Position numbers and translations under genes: made by a program. Positions 9,766-17,954 of a stretch of 64,000 bases of DNA are shown here, piece by piece. Source of the stretch: Clostridioides difficile (GTDB lineage Bacteria > Bacillota > Clostridia > Peptostreptococcales > Peptostreptococcaceae); NCBI GenBank assembly GCA_024919175.1, contig CP103804.1, positions 1,178,001 to 1,242,000 of the forward strand. The letters are read 5' to 3'. A model generated the notes under the pieces. It had not been told where the DNA came from and did not search any database. It was given only the letters and a program-made list of their open reading frames with translations. Numbering within the stretch: the stretch's first letter is position 1; each line of letters begins with the position of its first letter.

Positions 9766-9811
9766 ATTTAAACAATAAAAGTTTTACTTAGCTTAAAATC
9801 TCAAAATATGG

Positions 9812-9873
9812 TACAATTAATATATAGTAGATAGTTTTGATGATGTAAATTCAGTTGTCAAAACTATTTTTTG
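9812..9873 (+). promoter_or_regulatory. -10 element and terminator-like leader hairpin before the CarD-type gene
   Basis: TACAAT at 9812-9817 is a good -10 (the -35 is weak). Transcription would begin just before an inverted repeat ATAGTTTTGA (9831-9840) / TCAAAACTAT (9858-9867) followed by six T residues. The coding region starts 20 bases later, so the hairpin could act as an attenuator at the 5' end of the mRNA. Confidence 0.5.
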
Positions 9874-9892
9874 TTAAGGATGGTGAGGTTTC

Positions 9893-10390
9893 GTGTTTAA
9901 GATTGATGATTATATAATGTACGGAATGACAGGTGTTTGTAAAGTTTTGGATATAACAAATGAAAAAATTACAAATGGTATACAAAAAGAATATTATGTG
10001 TTAAGTCCACTTTATTCTAATAATACAATAATAAAAATACCTGTTGATAATAAGAAAGTTCCAATGAGAAAGATACTTTCTGAAGTTACTTTGGCTTCGC
10101 TAATAAATGATATACCTAATATGGATACATCCTGGATAGATAACGAAAAAATGAGAAGTGAGCAATTTAAAATGATGCTTAGAAGTGGTAAGTGTGAAGA
10201 GTTACTTAAATTAACAAGAAGTATATACTGTAATAAAGAACATATAAAATCTCTTGGTAAAAAATCACATCAAGCAGACGATAATATGATGAAAGAAGCA
10301 GAAAGATTATTAAATGAAGAGTTTGCAACTGTTTTGAATATTTCTCCTGATGAAGTTACTTCATATATATCAAGTCATATACCTCAATAA
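9893..10390 (+). CDS. CarD/CdnL-type RNA polymerase-binding regulator
   Basis: 165 residues from a GTG at 9893, with GGTGAGG upstream. The N-terminal 60 residues (FKIDDYIMYGMTGVCKVLDI, then EYYVLSPLYSNNTIIKIPVDN) form the CarD/TRCF RNA polymerase-interacting Tudor-like domain. The rest is helical (LKLTRSIYCNKEHIKSLGKKSHQADDNMMKEAERLLNEEFA), as in CdnL-type regulators, which bind the polymerase beta subunit and DNA upstream of the -10 to stabilise open complexes. It is monocistronic. The terminator-like leader hairpin suggests control by premature termination. Confidence 0.85.
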   Translation: MFKIDDYIMYGMTGVCKVLDITNEKITNGIQKEYYVLSPLYSNNTIIKIPVDNKKVPMRKILSEVTLASLINDIPNMDTSWIDNEKMRSEQFKMMLRSGKCEELLKLTRSIYCNKEHIKSLGKKSHQADDNMMKEAERLLNEEFATVLNISPDEVTSYISSHIPQ

Positions 10391-10724
10391 AGTATTTTTT
10401 ATATTATCTCCTACTTAAAAAGTATAGAATGGTTAAAATTATAAAGAAAAATAAAATTATATTTAAATATAATTTTACAATGAGTAATTATGAATATTTT
10501 ATTGCTGTTTTTAATTATTTTAGAATATTATAGGAATTGTTAAAGCGATGTTTGTAATATGCAATTTAAAAAAATTAAATTATTATTGAAGATACTTTTT
10601 AATCAAGGGGATGATTGAATGGTAAGTTTAATGAGCAGACTAGAAATATGAAGTAAAATTAATAATATTATAAGAGTATTCTCGTTTAAAGTATATGACA
10701 ATATAAAACATATTTTAGTGTTGA

Positions 10725-10772
10725 TTAATAAGGTGGCTACTATATTAAATAGAAGTCACCTTATTTAATTTT
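10725..10772 (+). terminator. Strong hairpin with T tract, terminator
   Basis: AATAAGGTGGCTAC pairs with AGAAGTCACCTTATT (one mismatch), followed by TTAATTTT. It lies 340 bp after the CarD-type stop codon, so it either ends a long 3' UTR or belongs to an unrecognised short transcript from 10391-10724, where I see no convincing gene. Confidence 0.7.
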
Positions 10773-11918
10773 ACCTACATCGTAAAAATTTATATTTTAC
10801 TAAAGTAAAATAGATTTGTTCAAGTTACATATAGTTTTAATTTCTTTGTAAAAAATCCTTTTTTAGTCTCATATAAGTAAACTTTGAACTTAATATTTAT
10901 CCAGTGTATTATTTTATATTATTGCTAGAATTAAGTATATTACTAAGATGTTTTTTAATATTAACATTAAATTCTTTAGAATTAAACTAATATAAACATA
11001 AGCTATATTTAATATAAATAATACAATTCAGATATTCATATAAAAAATAATTATTTTTTATATGTGAAAATAAGGTTGTATAAATATTTTTAGCTTAGAA
11101 GGTTATATTATAAATGTAATCGACAAAATAAGACTAAATATTTCTTTGTAATTTAAATTGATATATTTGCTGTATATTTATAGTGTAACTTGAAAAATTA
11201 TAGATATACAAAATTTAGAGCATTTCTAAAAGAGTAATATATAATAATTACTATAGTTTATTTTTAGTCAAACTTTTCTATATTAATTAAGTAAATATTG
11301 AGTTAATAGATAAAAAATGATTGATTTTAAAGAATTTAAATTTATTAAAAAAGTATTTACTAATTTTATTATATTTATTTAAGAATTTCATTGGTTGTGC
11401 ATTTAGAATGATTATGTTTATGTATAGATTTATAATTTATAAGTTTAAGAGATAAAATCATCTCTTAAAATTGAAGCATATGTACTATTCTAAAAATTAA
11501 TGAAATTTATTAAGTTAATCAAAAATATAACAACTATTTAAAAATTAAAAATAGTTAACTAAAATCGATTAGAATATTCTTTTTTTAAAATTTATCATTG
11601 ATAATGCTTCTTAAATAATAAATATTCTTTGGTGTTGTATATTCTAGGTAATATAAATTGCATATCAAAAACCTATCTAATAAATAATATGAATTCATAA
11701 AACAATGAAATTTCATATCTAAAAAACTATTTTGAGAATTAATTTAACTTATATTTCCAAAAGAAAAATTTATATAATATACTTGACAAGTATAATTTGA
11801 TTTATTCTAATTACTTACTGTCGATTATTCGATTTTTTTCTTATTTTTTTGTTGCATATAAGTATGTGTTTATGGTACGATTTACATGGTGAAATAAATA
11901 AAGGGAGGTGAAAAATAA

Positions 11919-12008
11919 ATATTCGTGAAAAAGTTTTCAAGTTGAGGTATTTTATGGTTAATAAATCATAAATAGTATTACCTCAATTAATAATATCCAA
12001 GCGAATAT
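11919..12008 (+). ncRNA. Candidate structured RNA with nested stems
   Basis: Outer arms ATATTCG (11919-11925) and CGAATAT (12002-12008) enclose GAAAA/TTTTC and an 8-9 bp stem TTGAGGTA (11942-11949) / TTACCTCAA (11978-11986). This gives a possible multi-branch fold. A GGGAGGTGA purine tract at 11903-11911 precedes it with no ATG, GTG or TTG at the right distance. I do not recognise it as a known riboswitch class. Confidence 0.3.
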
Positions 12009-12141
12009 CTAGGTAATCACTTTAAAAGAACAGTTTTTATATTTAGATTCACAGAATGCATATGTATGTTCAATAGGAAATAAATTTAATTAATAAGAAA
12101 TAAATTTAATCTGTGAATAGATAGTAGTTTATTTATTTAAG

Positions 12142-12298
12142 TTGACAAGTAATTGAATGAAGTATTTAGAAATTTAAAAAACAAATAAAGACAGTATTTA
12201 TTTGAATAAATACATGTTACTTTATTCAAAACTCCTTTAAAAAGGCAATAGTAAGACGATTACACAATTTGCCACAAAAGGAGGAATTTAATTTGTAA
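12142..12298 (+). promoter_or_regulatory. Promoter-like sequence and leader with Shine-Dalgarno-sequestering hairpin
   Basis: TTGACA (12142-12147), 17 bp, TTTAGA (12165-12170). Downstream is a perfect 10-bp hairpin (12201-12210 with 12221-12230, loop TACATGTTAC). A second hairpin pairs CTCCTTT (12232-12238) with AAAGGAG (12277-12283) and GGCAA (12244-12248) with TTGCC (12269-12273). The AAAGGAGG it hides is followed at normal spacing by TTG TAA (12293-12298), a start codon directly followed by a stop. This looks like a leader whose gene is lost, or a regulatory start-stop element. Confidence 0.35.
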
Positions 12299-12774
12299 AA
12301 TACTATCAAGTAAAAAAATAAGAATTGCATATAGTGAAGATTTTTTCATTTAATTAAGAGTAGGTAGTTAAATTAGAAAAAATTGCTAGAGTGATGAATT
12401 TAGAAGTTAGATATAAAATTATCCATTGTGTTATGGCAATATTGTATTTAAGCTAAATAATAATTAATGAACTAATAATTTATAGTTTGGTTTTTTGTGG
12501 TGTCAATTTATAAATATAACAGGTTATAAATATACCTGAAAATAATGAATTTATATAATTTAAATTTATAGATATAGTATTTAAATTTATTGACAATAAA
12601 GATACTAATTTTTGTGCCATGAAAACATCTAGATTCTACAAATAAAAACGCAATTATCTTAATAATTATTACGAATTGTTTTACAAAACAATATCACCAT
12701 ATCTTTCATTAAAAGAAAGAGTCTGGATAAAACGTAAAAAATATAAAAATACAATTAAGAAAGGATTTAAACTT

Positions 12775-14130
12775 ATGAGCACAACAGTAAATAAAAAGGG
12801 TAAATTCCCTATAGGATTTTATATCTGTGCAACAACTTTCTCGTTTGAAAGAGCAGCATATTATTCTGCAAAGTTTTTAATTTATATATTCCTTACAACA
12901 GCAATTGTTAAAGGTGGTCTTGGAATAGATAAAGGACAAGCAGCTATAATGCAAGCTAATCTTGTTGCATTCACATATCTTGCGCCAATAATTGGAGGAT
13001 ATATATCAGATAGATGGATAGGAGCTAGATATACCATACCTGTAGGTATGCTTATAATGGGGATAGGATACTATCTTGGTTCTATTGCAACTACAGCTTC
13101 TATGGTAAATGCAATGATAATTCTAGTTTCAATTGGTACTGCATTCTTTAAAGGAAATGTATCGGCAGTAAATGGTCAACTTTTTGATAATCAAGAAGAA
13201 CTTGATACAGCATTCTCAGTACAATATTCTTTTGTTAATATAGGTTCTTTCATTGGGACAACAGCAGTTGGTATACTTTATGCTAAGACATTCATGAAAA
13301 ATGGAGTATATGGTTTCTCTCAATGTTTCTTCATAGCAGCTGTTCTTTGTGTAATTGGTGCAATATGGTTCACATATGGATGGAGATTCCTTGGAAATGC
13401 AGGTAAGAGACCTTTTAAAGAAGGCGTAGTAGCTGAGAAAGTTGAAGAAAAAGATAATGCTCCTCTTAGAAGTATAGATAAGAAGAGAATTTGGGCTATT
13501 ATACTTGTATCATTCTTCTCTGTAGTTTTCTGGTTATTCTGGTATCTAACTTATCTTGCAGTTTATGATTATGGTGCAGCATTTGTAGATATGACTATTG
13601 GAGGATTTGAAATTCCTCTTGCTTGGTTTGATTCATTAAATGCACTTGTATGTATTGTACTAGGTCCAATTCTTGGAGCGTTATGGTTTAAACTTGCGAG
13701 TAGACCACAAGGTGATATAAGTTTATTTAAAAAGACAGGTCTTGGATTAGCATTCTTAGGTCTTGCATTCTTAATGCTAGTTGGAGCAGAGCTTACAAGA
13801 GGTGTTGGAGCTCCTGAAACTGCTAAAGCTAGTATACTATGGATAGTTATGTTTGGTATACTTTTAAGTTTTGGAGAAATGTTATTCTCACCACTTGGTA
13901 ACTCTTTTGTAAGTAAGTATGCTCCTAAAAAACTTCTAGGTGTTCTTATGGGAGTTTGGACATTTGCTACTTTCCTAGCTGGTCAAGGATATGGATATAT
14001 ATATGCATTTACTCTTAAGTTTGATATGATTAAAGTATATACTATAATTCCAGTAATACTATTTGTTGCAGCTATATTATTATTCTTATTTGACAAGACA
14101 TTAAGTAAGCTTGTTGAGGAAGATAACTAA
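12775..14130 (+). CDS. POT/PTR family proton-coupled di-/tripeptide transporter
   Basis: 451 residues from the ATG at 12775, chosen for AAGAAAGGA upstream; an in-frame upstream extension to 12676 has no ribosome site and lacks family similarity. It has about 12 hydrophobic segments. FSFERAAYYSAKFLIYI matches the POT ExxERFxYY-like motif (here FERAAYYS, so the ExxER pattern is altered), and APIIGGYISDRWIGARYT matches PTR2 signature 1. It is predicted to import short peptides across the cytoplasmic membrane using the proton gradient, which fits an amino-acid-fermenting organism. It is monocistronic, with a long gene-free stretch upstream and a bidirectional terminator downstream. Confidence 0.88.
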   Translation: MSTTVNKKGKFPIGFYICATTFSFERAAYYSAKFLIYIFLTTAIVKGGLGIDKGQAAIMQANLVAFTYLAPIIGGYISDRWIGARYTIPVGMLIMGIGYYLGSIATTASMVNAMIILVSIGTAFFKGNVSAVNGQLFDNQEELDTAFSVQYSFVNIGSFIGTTAVGILYAKTFMKNGVYGFSQCFFIAAVLCVIGAIWFTYGWRFLGNAGKRPFKEGVVAEKVEEKDNAPLRSIDKKRIWAIILVSFFSVVFWLFWYLTYLAVYDYGAAFVDMTIGGFEIPLAWFDSLNALVCIVLGPILGALWFKLASRPQGDISLFKKTGLGLAFLGLAFLMLVGAELTRGVGAPETAKASILWIVMFGILLSFGEMLFSPLGNSFVSKYAPKKLLGVLMGVWTFATFLAGQGYGYIYAFTLKFDMIKVYTIIPVILFVAAILLFLFDKTLSKLVEEDN

Positions 14131-14271
14131 TAAATAACGATTATGCTAATGATATTAATCTAGGGTAGTTGTACTGTATTAGATTGATTTATAGTTAATG
14201 GATAATAATCATATAAAGTGTTACTTTTTAACATGATATATAGTGAAATAAATTTGTTAAACAAAATATAT

Positions 14272-14311
14272 AAATAAAAATACTAGTCTTAATTGACTAG
14301 TATTTTTATTT
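14272..14311. terminator. Bidirectional terminator between converging genes
   Basis: AAATAAAAATACTAGTC / GACTAGTATTTTTATTT with a 6-base loop, A/T tracts on both sides. It serves the POT gene (+) and the PhzF gene (-). Confidence 0.9.
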
Positions 14312-14332
14312 ATTGTTCAATTAGATAAAGAA

Positions 14333-15214
14333 TTAATACACAATTTCTCCACTTAAAATAGTATAGGCACTTCCGCCGATTTTTACAGAAATGATATCAT
14401 TGTTTTCTTTAGATATATTTACATATACCTTTCCAGGTCTATTTATAAAGTTTCCTTCTTCACCAATAAAATCAGTTTTATCTAAAATACTGTGTTGTAC
14501 TATATAAGATGATACACAAGCATTACCAGTTCCACATACAGGGTCTTCTGTTACTCCAACATAAGGAGCTATGGATCTTAGATGATAGTCACATTTTTTA
14601 TCTATAGTTTCTATACAAAATGGAGTTATTCCAATTAAATTATTATCAGCACTAAATTCTTTTATTTTATTTAAGTCTGGAGAAATATTTTCTAAATCAT
14701 CCAGAGACTTTAATCCAAAGACAAGCCACCAAATTCCTGTATTTACTTTCATAATTGGATATTCAAGAAATCTATCTTCTTTTACACCTATCATTTGTGC
14801 AAGTTCTTTTCTACAGCTATTTAGATTTTCGAATTTAGGAGGATTTTGCTCCATCATAAATATGTTTTCATTATCTATTTCCTTAAGTTCTACAGATAGT
14901 ACACCAGCTTTTGTTTCTTGATAAAATATATTCTTATTGGTATCAAGTTTTCCCTCTTCTAAAAGAGCATGAAATGTTCCTATTGTAGCATGACCACACA
15001 AATCAACTTCTAAACCAGGTGTGAAAAATTGAACTTTGAAATCTGCTACATCAGATTCTGAGACAAATGCAGTTTCTGATAAATTCATTTCCTTTGCTAT
15101 ATTCTGTTTGATTTCATCAGAAATATTGGATGCATTTGTGACTACACCAGCAGGATTTCCTCCAAAAGGTATAGTTGTAAATGCATCAACTTGTTTAATT
15201 TTAACTTTATTCAT
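14333..15214 (-). CDS. PhzF-family isomerase/epimerase
   Basis: 293 residues, the usual family length. The conserved catalytic Glu47 lies in NLSETAFV. DLCGHATIGTFHAL (around 71-84) and DPVCGTGNACVSSY (around 222-235) are the paired PhzF signatures of the two-lobed diaminopimelate-epimerase-like fold. Members catalyse proton-shift isomerisations; only some make phenazines, and nothing here suggests phenazine synthesis. Its start overlaps the end of the TrmB-like regulator gene by 8 bp, so they form one operon and the regulator may respond to the enzyme's substrate. The substrate is unknown. Confidence 0.9.
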   Translation of the reverse strand: MNKVKIKQVDAFTTIPFGGNPAGVVTNASNISDEIKQNIAKEMNLSETAFVSESDVADFKVQFFTPGLEVDLCGHATIGTFHALLEEGKLDTNKNIFYQETKAGVLSVELKEIDNENIFMMEQNPPKFENLNSCRKELAQMIGVKEDRFLEYPIMKVNTGIWWLVFGLKSLDDLENISPDLNKIKEFSADNNLIGITPFCIETIDKKCDYHLRSIAPYVGVTEDPVCGTGNACVSSYIVQHSILDKTDFIGEEGNFINRPGKVYVNISKENNDIISVKIGGSAYTILSGEIVY

Positions 15215-15953
15215 ATTTAAGACCCCCTTTTATTTTTTGTGAAATATAAATTTCATGTTGTATGTATTGATTTCCAATATATAAAATATTAGAATTTTTT
15301 GTCCAAATTGAAATAGCTTCATTACCTTCAGATAAATTTCCTGTTAATATTTCAGAATCGTCTATAATTAAAAGAATACCATTATAAAGTTTTTTATTTT
15401 TAAGTGTAGTTTCATTACCTCCATGAATATGAATGTTACTTAGACCTTCTATGCTTTTATCTTCTAAAAGTAATATTTCAACATTAATATTTTTTTTAGA
15501 AGCAGTTAAAAGCTCCTCTTTTAGGTTGAGAATTTCTTCATGAGAACAAGAAATTATAATTTCTTGTTTGGCATTATTTATCATTTCTATTGCTTTTTTT
15601 AATATGTTTTTAGAGCCTTTTATGTTTAAAACATATTCTATACTTTTTCCTTTATTTAATACCTGTAAGTTGTTTTCCAGTTTGTCCATAGAATTATTGA
15701 ATTCTTCTTTTTTACTTTTTAGTAATTCATTAGGGTTTATAGGTACATATTTTATAGGGTCAGTTTCAATATTGATAATTATATTATTGTTAAGTAATTT
15801 TGTTATATTTTCATAGACTTTTGATTGCGGTACACCTGATAATTTACTTATTTCATATCCAGTTAGAGGACTTTCCTTTAGCAATGATATGTAGATTTGT
15901 GATTCATATTTGGTAAATCCTATGTTCTGTAGTTCATTAACTATAGCATCCAT
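15207..15953 (-). CDS. TrmB-family transcriptional regulator
   Basis: 248 residues. The N-terminal winged helix (about 1-70: ELQNIGFTKYESQIYISLLKESPLTGYEISKLSGVPQSKVYENI) is characteristic of TrmB. A short coiled region follows (NSMDKLENNLQVLNKG), then a phospholipase-D-like effector domain (QEIIISCSHEEILNLKEELL, GILLIIDDSEILTGNLSEG). TrmB proteins often sense sugars, but bacterial members paired with other enzymes exist. It is first gene of an operon with PhzF. The palindrome at its own transcription start suggests autoregulation. Confidence 0.85.
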   Translation of the reverse strand: MDAIVNELQNIGFTKYESQIYISLLKESPLTGYEISKLSGVPQSKVYENITKLLNNNIIINIETDPIKYVPINPNELLKSKKEEFNNSMDKLENNLQVLNKGKSIEYVLNIKGSKNILKKAIEMINNAKQEIIISCSHEEILNLKEELLTASKKNINVEILLLEDKSIEGLSNIHIHGGNETTLKNKKLYNGILLIIDDSEILTGNLSEGNEAISIWTKNSNILYIGNQYIQHEIYISQKIKGGLKYE

Positions 15954-15982
15954 ATATAAACTCCTTTAGTAAAAATAATAAC

Positions 15983-16033
15983 TACCTAAGTAGGTACTAA
16001 TATTATTTTATAATGTATAGATAAAATTGTCAA
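15983..16033 (-). promoter_or_regulatory. TrmB/PhzF operon promoter with palindromic operator
   Basis: On the minus strand, TTGACA (16028-16033), 17-bp spacer, TAAAAT (16005-16010). Just downstream is TACCTACTTAGGTA (15983-15996), a palindrome apart from its central two bases, placed to block initiation. The likely ligand is the TrmB protein itself. Confidence 0.6.
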
Positions 16034-16232
16034 TTGTATGAAGTAAAAAATTAAGGTACAAATTAGAAAAGTTTTTTAGTGTAGCCTGGAGATAAAATTC
16101 AAGTTTAGTTAATAGTTAAATAGAATTTATAGATTTATACAAATACTGTATAAGTGATCTATTGAATTTACATAAATAAATTTAATTAGAGTTTAATTAT
16201 AATGATAATCTTAAGAGTGTTAAATATGGATG

Positions 16233-16280
16233 GTTACAAAAAAGTGCCTAATTGTACTAGTATATAAGTCGTAGTATATT
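16233..16280 (+). promoter_or_regulatory. Redox-regulon operator and promoter, trxA copy
   Basis: 25-bp element GTTACAAA...GTGCCTAATTGT (16233-16257). Its end doubles as -35 TTGTAC (16252-16257), followed by exactly 17 bp and TATATT (16275-16280). Near-identical copies precede the thioredoxin reductase, HxlR and RclA-like genes. The remaining upstream DNA 16034-16232 holds nothing I recognise. Confidence 0.75.
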
Positions 16281-16322
16281 AATATTAAGAAAACAATACA
16301 AATAATAAGGGAGATATAAATT

Positions 16323-16640
16323 ATGGCAAAAATAATAAATAACAATGAATTTATAAATGAAGTAGAAAACAAAGAAGGGTTAGTAGTTGTAGATTTCTTT
16401 GCTACATGGTGTGGACCTTGTAAAATGTTATCACCAGTATACGAAGCTTTAGGAAACGAGATGACTGAAAAAGCAAATTTCTTAAAAGTAGATATAGACC
16501 AAAGTATGGAATTAGCTCAAAAGTTTGAAGTGTCTACAGTACCAACTGTAATAATATTTAAAGATGGTAAAGCTATAGATAGATTAATAGGTTTTATACC
16601 TAAAGATAATTTGAAAAATAAAGTTGAATCATATATGTAA
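16323..16640 (+). CDS. trxA: Thioredoxin
   Basis: 105 residues, standard thioredoxin length. The active site WCGPC is at 29-33 within VVVDFFATWCGPCKML, and the cis-proline loop is STVPTVIIF. GGGAGA precedes the ATG. It is a cytosolic disulfide reductant that receives electrons from the reductase encoded 170 bp downstream. Although adjacent, the two genes are separated by a terminator and each has its own copy of the shared operator-promoter, so they are co-regulated but separately transcribed. Confidence 0.97.
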   Translation: MAKIINNNEFINEVENKEGLVVVDFFATWCGPCKMLSPVYEALGNEMTEKANFLKVDIDQSMELAQKFEVSTVPTVIIFKDGKAIDRLIGFIPKDNLKNKVESYM

Positions 16641-16661
16641 TTAATTTGAATCATATATAAA

Positions 16662-16692
16662 CAAAAAAACTCATTATAAAATGAGTTTTTTT
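16662..16692 (+). terminator. Intrinsic terminator after trxA
   Basis: AAAAAAACTCAT / ATGAGTTTTTTT with a short loop TATAAA, directly after the thioredoxin gene. The symmetrical flanks make it bidirectional in principle. Confidence 0.9.
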
Positions 16693-16714
16693 GCTTATAA
16701 GATTTATTTATGTA

Positions 16715-16762
16715 GTTACAAATAAGTGCCTAATTGTCAGTGATGTTGACTATTGATATATT
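16715..16762 (+). promoter_or_regulatory. Redox-regulon operator and promoter, thioredoxin reductase copy
   Basis: GTTACAAA...GTGCCTAATTGT at 16715-16737. TTGTCA (16734-16739) is followed by exactly 17 bp and TATATT (16757-16762). A second possible -35, TTGACT, lies inside the spacer. Confidence 0.75.
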
Positions 16763-16809
16763 ATTTATATAAAAGAAAAAAGAAAGGTTACTAGAAAATA
16801 GGTGAGATT

Positions 16810-17694
16810 ATGAGATATGACATTGCAATAATAGGAAGTGGGCCAGCAGGGCTTGCAGCAGCTGTAAATGCTAAAATTAGAAATAAAAATATAATTTTAT
16901 TTGGAAGTGAAGATATAAGTCAGAAACTTATTAAAGCACCTTCTATAGATAATTACTTGGGAGTTAGCAACATAAGCGGACTAGATTTAAAAAATAAATT
17001 TAAAAACCATATAGAAGATATGGGAATAAAAATAACTCAAAAAAGAATTAATAATGTATATAGCATGGGTGAATATTTTACATTAGTTTCTGGAAATGAT
17101 ACATACGAGTCAACTACAGTTATATTAGCTACAGGTATTGAGTATGGAAAGATGTTAAAAGGAGAAGAAGATTTTCTTGGAAAAGGAGTAGGATATTGTG
17201 CAACATGTGATGCTATGTTATATAGAAATAAAAAAGTTGCTATAATAGGATATAATAATGAAGCTGAAGAAGAAGCAAATTTTTTAAGTGAAATAGCTAG
17301 TAATGTATACTATATACCTATGTATAAATTAGAAAATAAACTTAATAACAATATAAATATAATAGATGACAGACCTGTGGAAATAAAAGGTGAAAAGCTA
17401 GTTAATAAATTGGTCTTAAAAAATAGTGAGTTAGACATAGAGGGTATATTTATTATAAAAGATAGTGTATCTCCTAAATACATGGTTCCAGGGTTAGAGG
17501 TTGAAGGTTCTCATATAAAATCAGATAAGAATATGAATACAAATATTGAAGGTTTATATGTAGCAGGAGATTGTGCTGGTAAGCCATATCAATATCTAAA
17601 ATCAGCAGGGCAAGGTCAAACTGCTGTATCCAGTGCAATTTCACATTTAGATAAACAGAAAATAAAAAAATCTGTACTTGTTGATACTTATTAA
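16810..17694 (+). CDS. trxB: Thioredoxin reductase-like flavoprotein, probably not NADPH-dependent
   Basis: 294 residues. The FAD motif GSGPAGLAAAVNA is at 9-21, the redox pair C130-A-T-C133, and the second FAD motif GLYVAGDCAGKPYQ near 251-264. In the domain that normally binds NADPH, the usual GGGxSA motif is replaced by GYNNEAEEEA (147-156), and the HRRxxxR motif that grips the NADPH phosphate is absent (YYIPMYKLENK instead). Clostridial ferredoxin-dependent flavin thioredoxin reductases (FFTR) show this loss, so electrons may come from ferredoxin. The CxxC and FAD parts are certain; the donor is inferred. Confidence 0.88.
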   Translation: MRYDIAIIGSGPAGLAAAVNAKIRNKNIILFGSEDISQKLIKAPSIDNYLGVSNISGLDLKNKFKNHIEDMGIKITQKRINNVYSMGEYFTLVSGNDTYESTTVILATGIEYGKMLKGEEDFLGKGVGYCATCDAMLYRNKKVAIIGYNNEAEEEANFLSEIASNVYYIPMYKLENKLNNNINIIDDRPVEIKGEKLVNKLVLKNSELDIEGIFIIKDSVSPKYMVPGLEVEGSHIKSDKNMNTNIEGLYVAGDCAGKPYQYLKSAGQGQTAVSSAISHLDKQKIKKSVLVDTY

Positions 17695-17918
17695 ATGAAA
17701 GTAAATAGTAGTACTCGTAGTTATAACTATAAGTTTATAATTGTAATGTAGCTAATAAATTTTTACAGATGTTTGAAATTATTATAAGTATTTATTGTTG
17801 TTTTATACAATATTGAAAGAGGTATTTAAAGTTAATAAAATAAAAATCACAGGTATTATTTATTTAATACATTCCCAACATTAAAAGAAGTTATTTCAAA
17901 ATAAAGATTTAACTACAG

Positions 17919-17954
17919 AAAAAAGTGAACTCTATCAGATGAGTTCACTTTTTT
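17919..17954 (+). terminator. Intrinsic terminator
   Basis: AAAAAAGTGAACTC / GAGTTCACTTTTTT with an 8-base loop, 225 bp after the thioredoxin reductase stop codon. Confidence 0.85.

Larger units (their letters stand above)
10773..12774. other. Gene-free 2 kb AT-rich region with several inverted repeats
   Basis: No open frame with a proper start and ribosome site stands out on either strand. There is a perfect 28-bp palindrome of A/T type at 11037-11064, a 10-bp stem at 11444-11453/11460-11469, nested stems at 11919-12008, arms ATTCACAGA/TCTGTGAAT at 12047-12055/12110-12118, and a promoter-like start with hairpins at 12142-12298. An open stretch 12364-12456 resembles the end of an XRE-type DNA-binding domain (KLEKIARVMNLEVR) but has no start, and is probably relic. 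The region could hold a non-coding RNA or decayed genes. Confidence 0.6.

Noticed and set aside
12364..12456. Open stretch resembling the end of an XRE-type DNA-binding domain (KLEKIARVMNLEVR)
   Set aside because: A stop codon precedes it, there is no start with ribosome site, and the helix-turn-helix itself is missing. At best a gene relic.
14333..15953. Phenazine biosynthesis locus suggested by the PhzF homologue
   Set aside because: No other phz genes are present; PhzF-family isomerases are widespread and mostly unrelated to phenazines.
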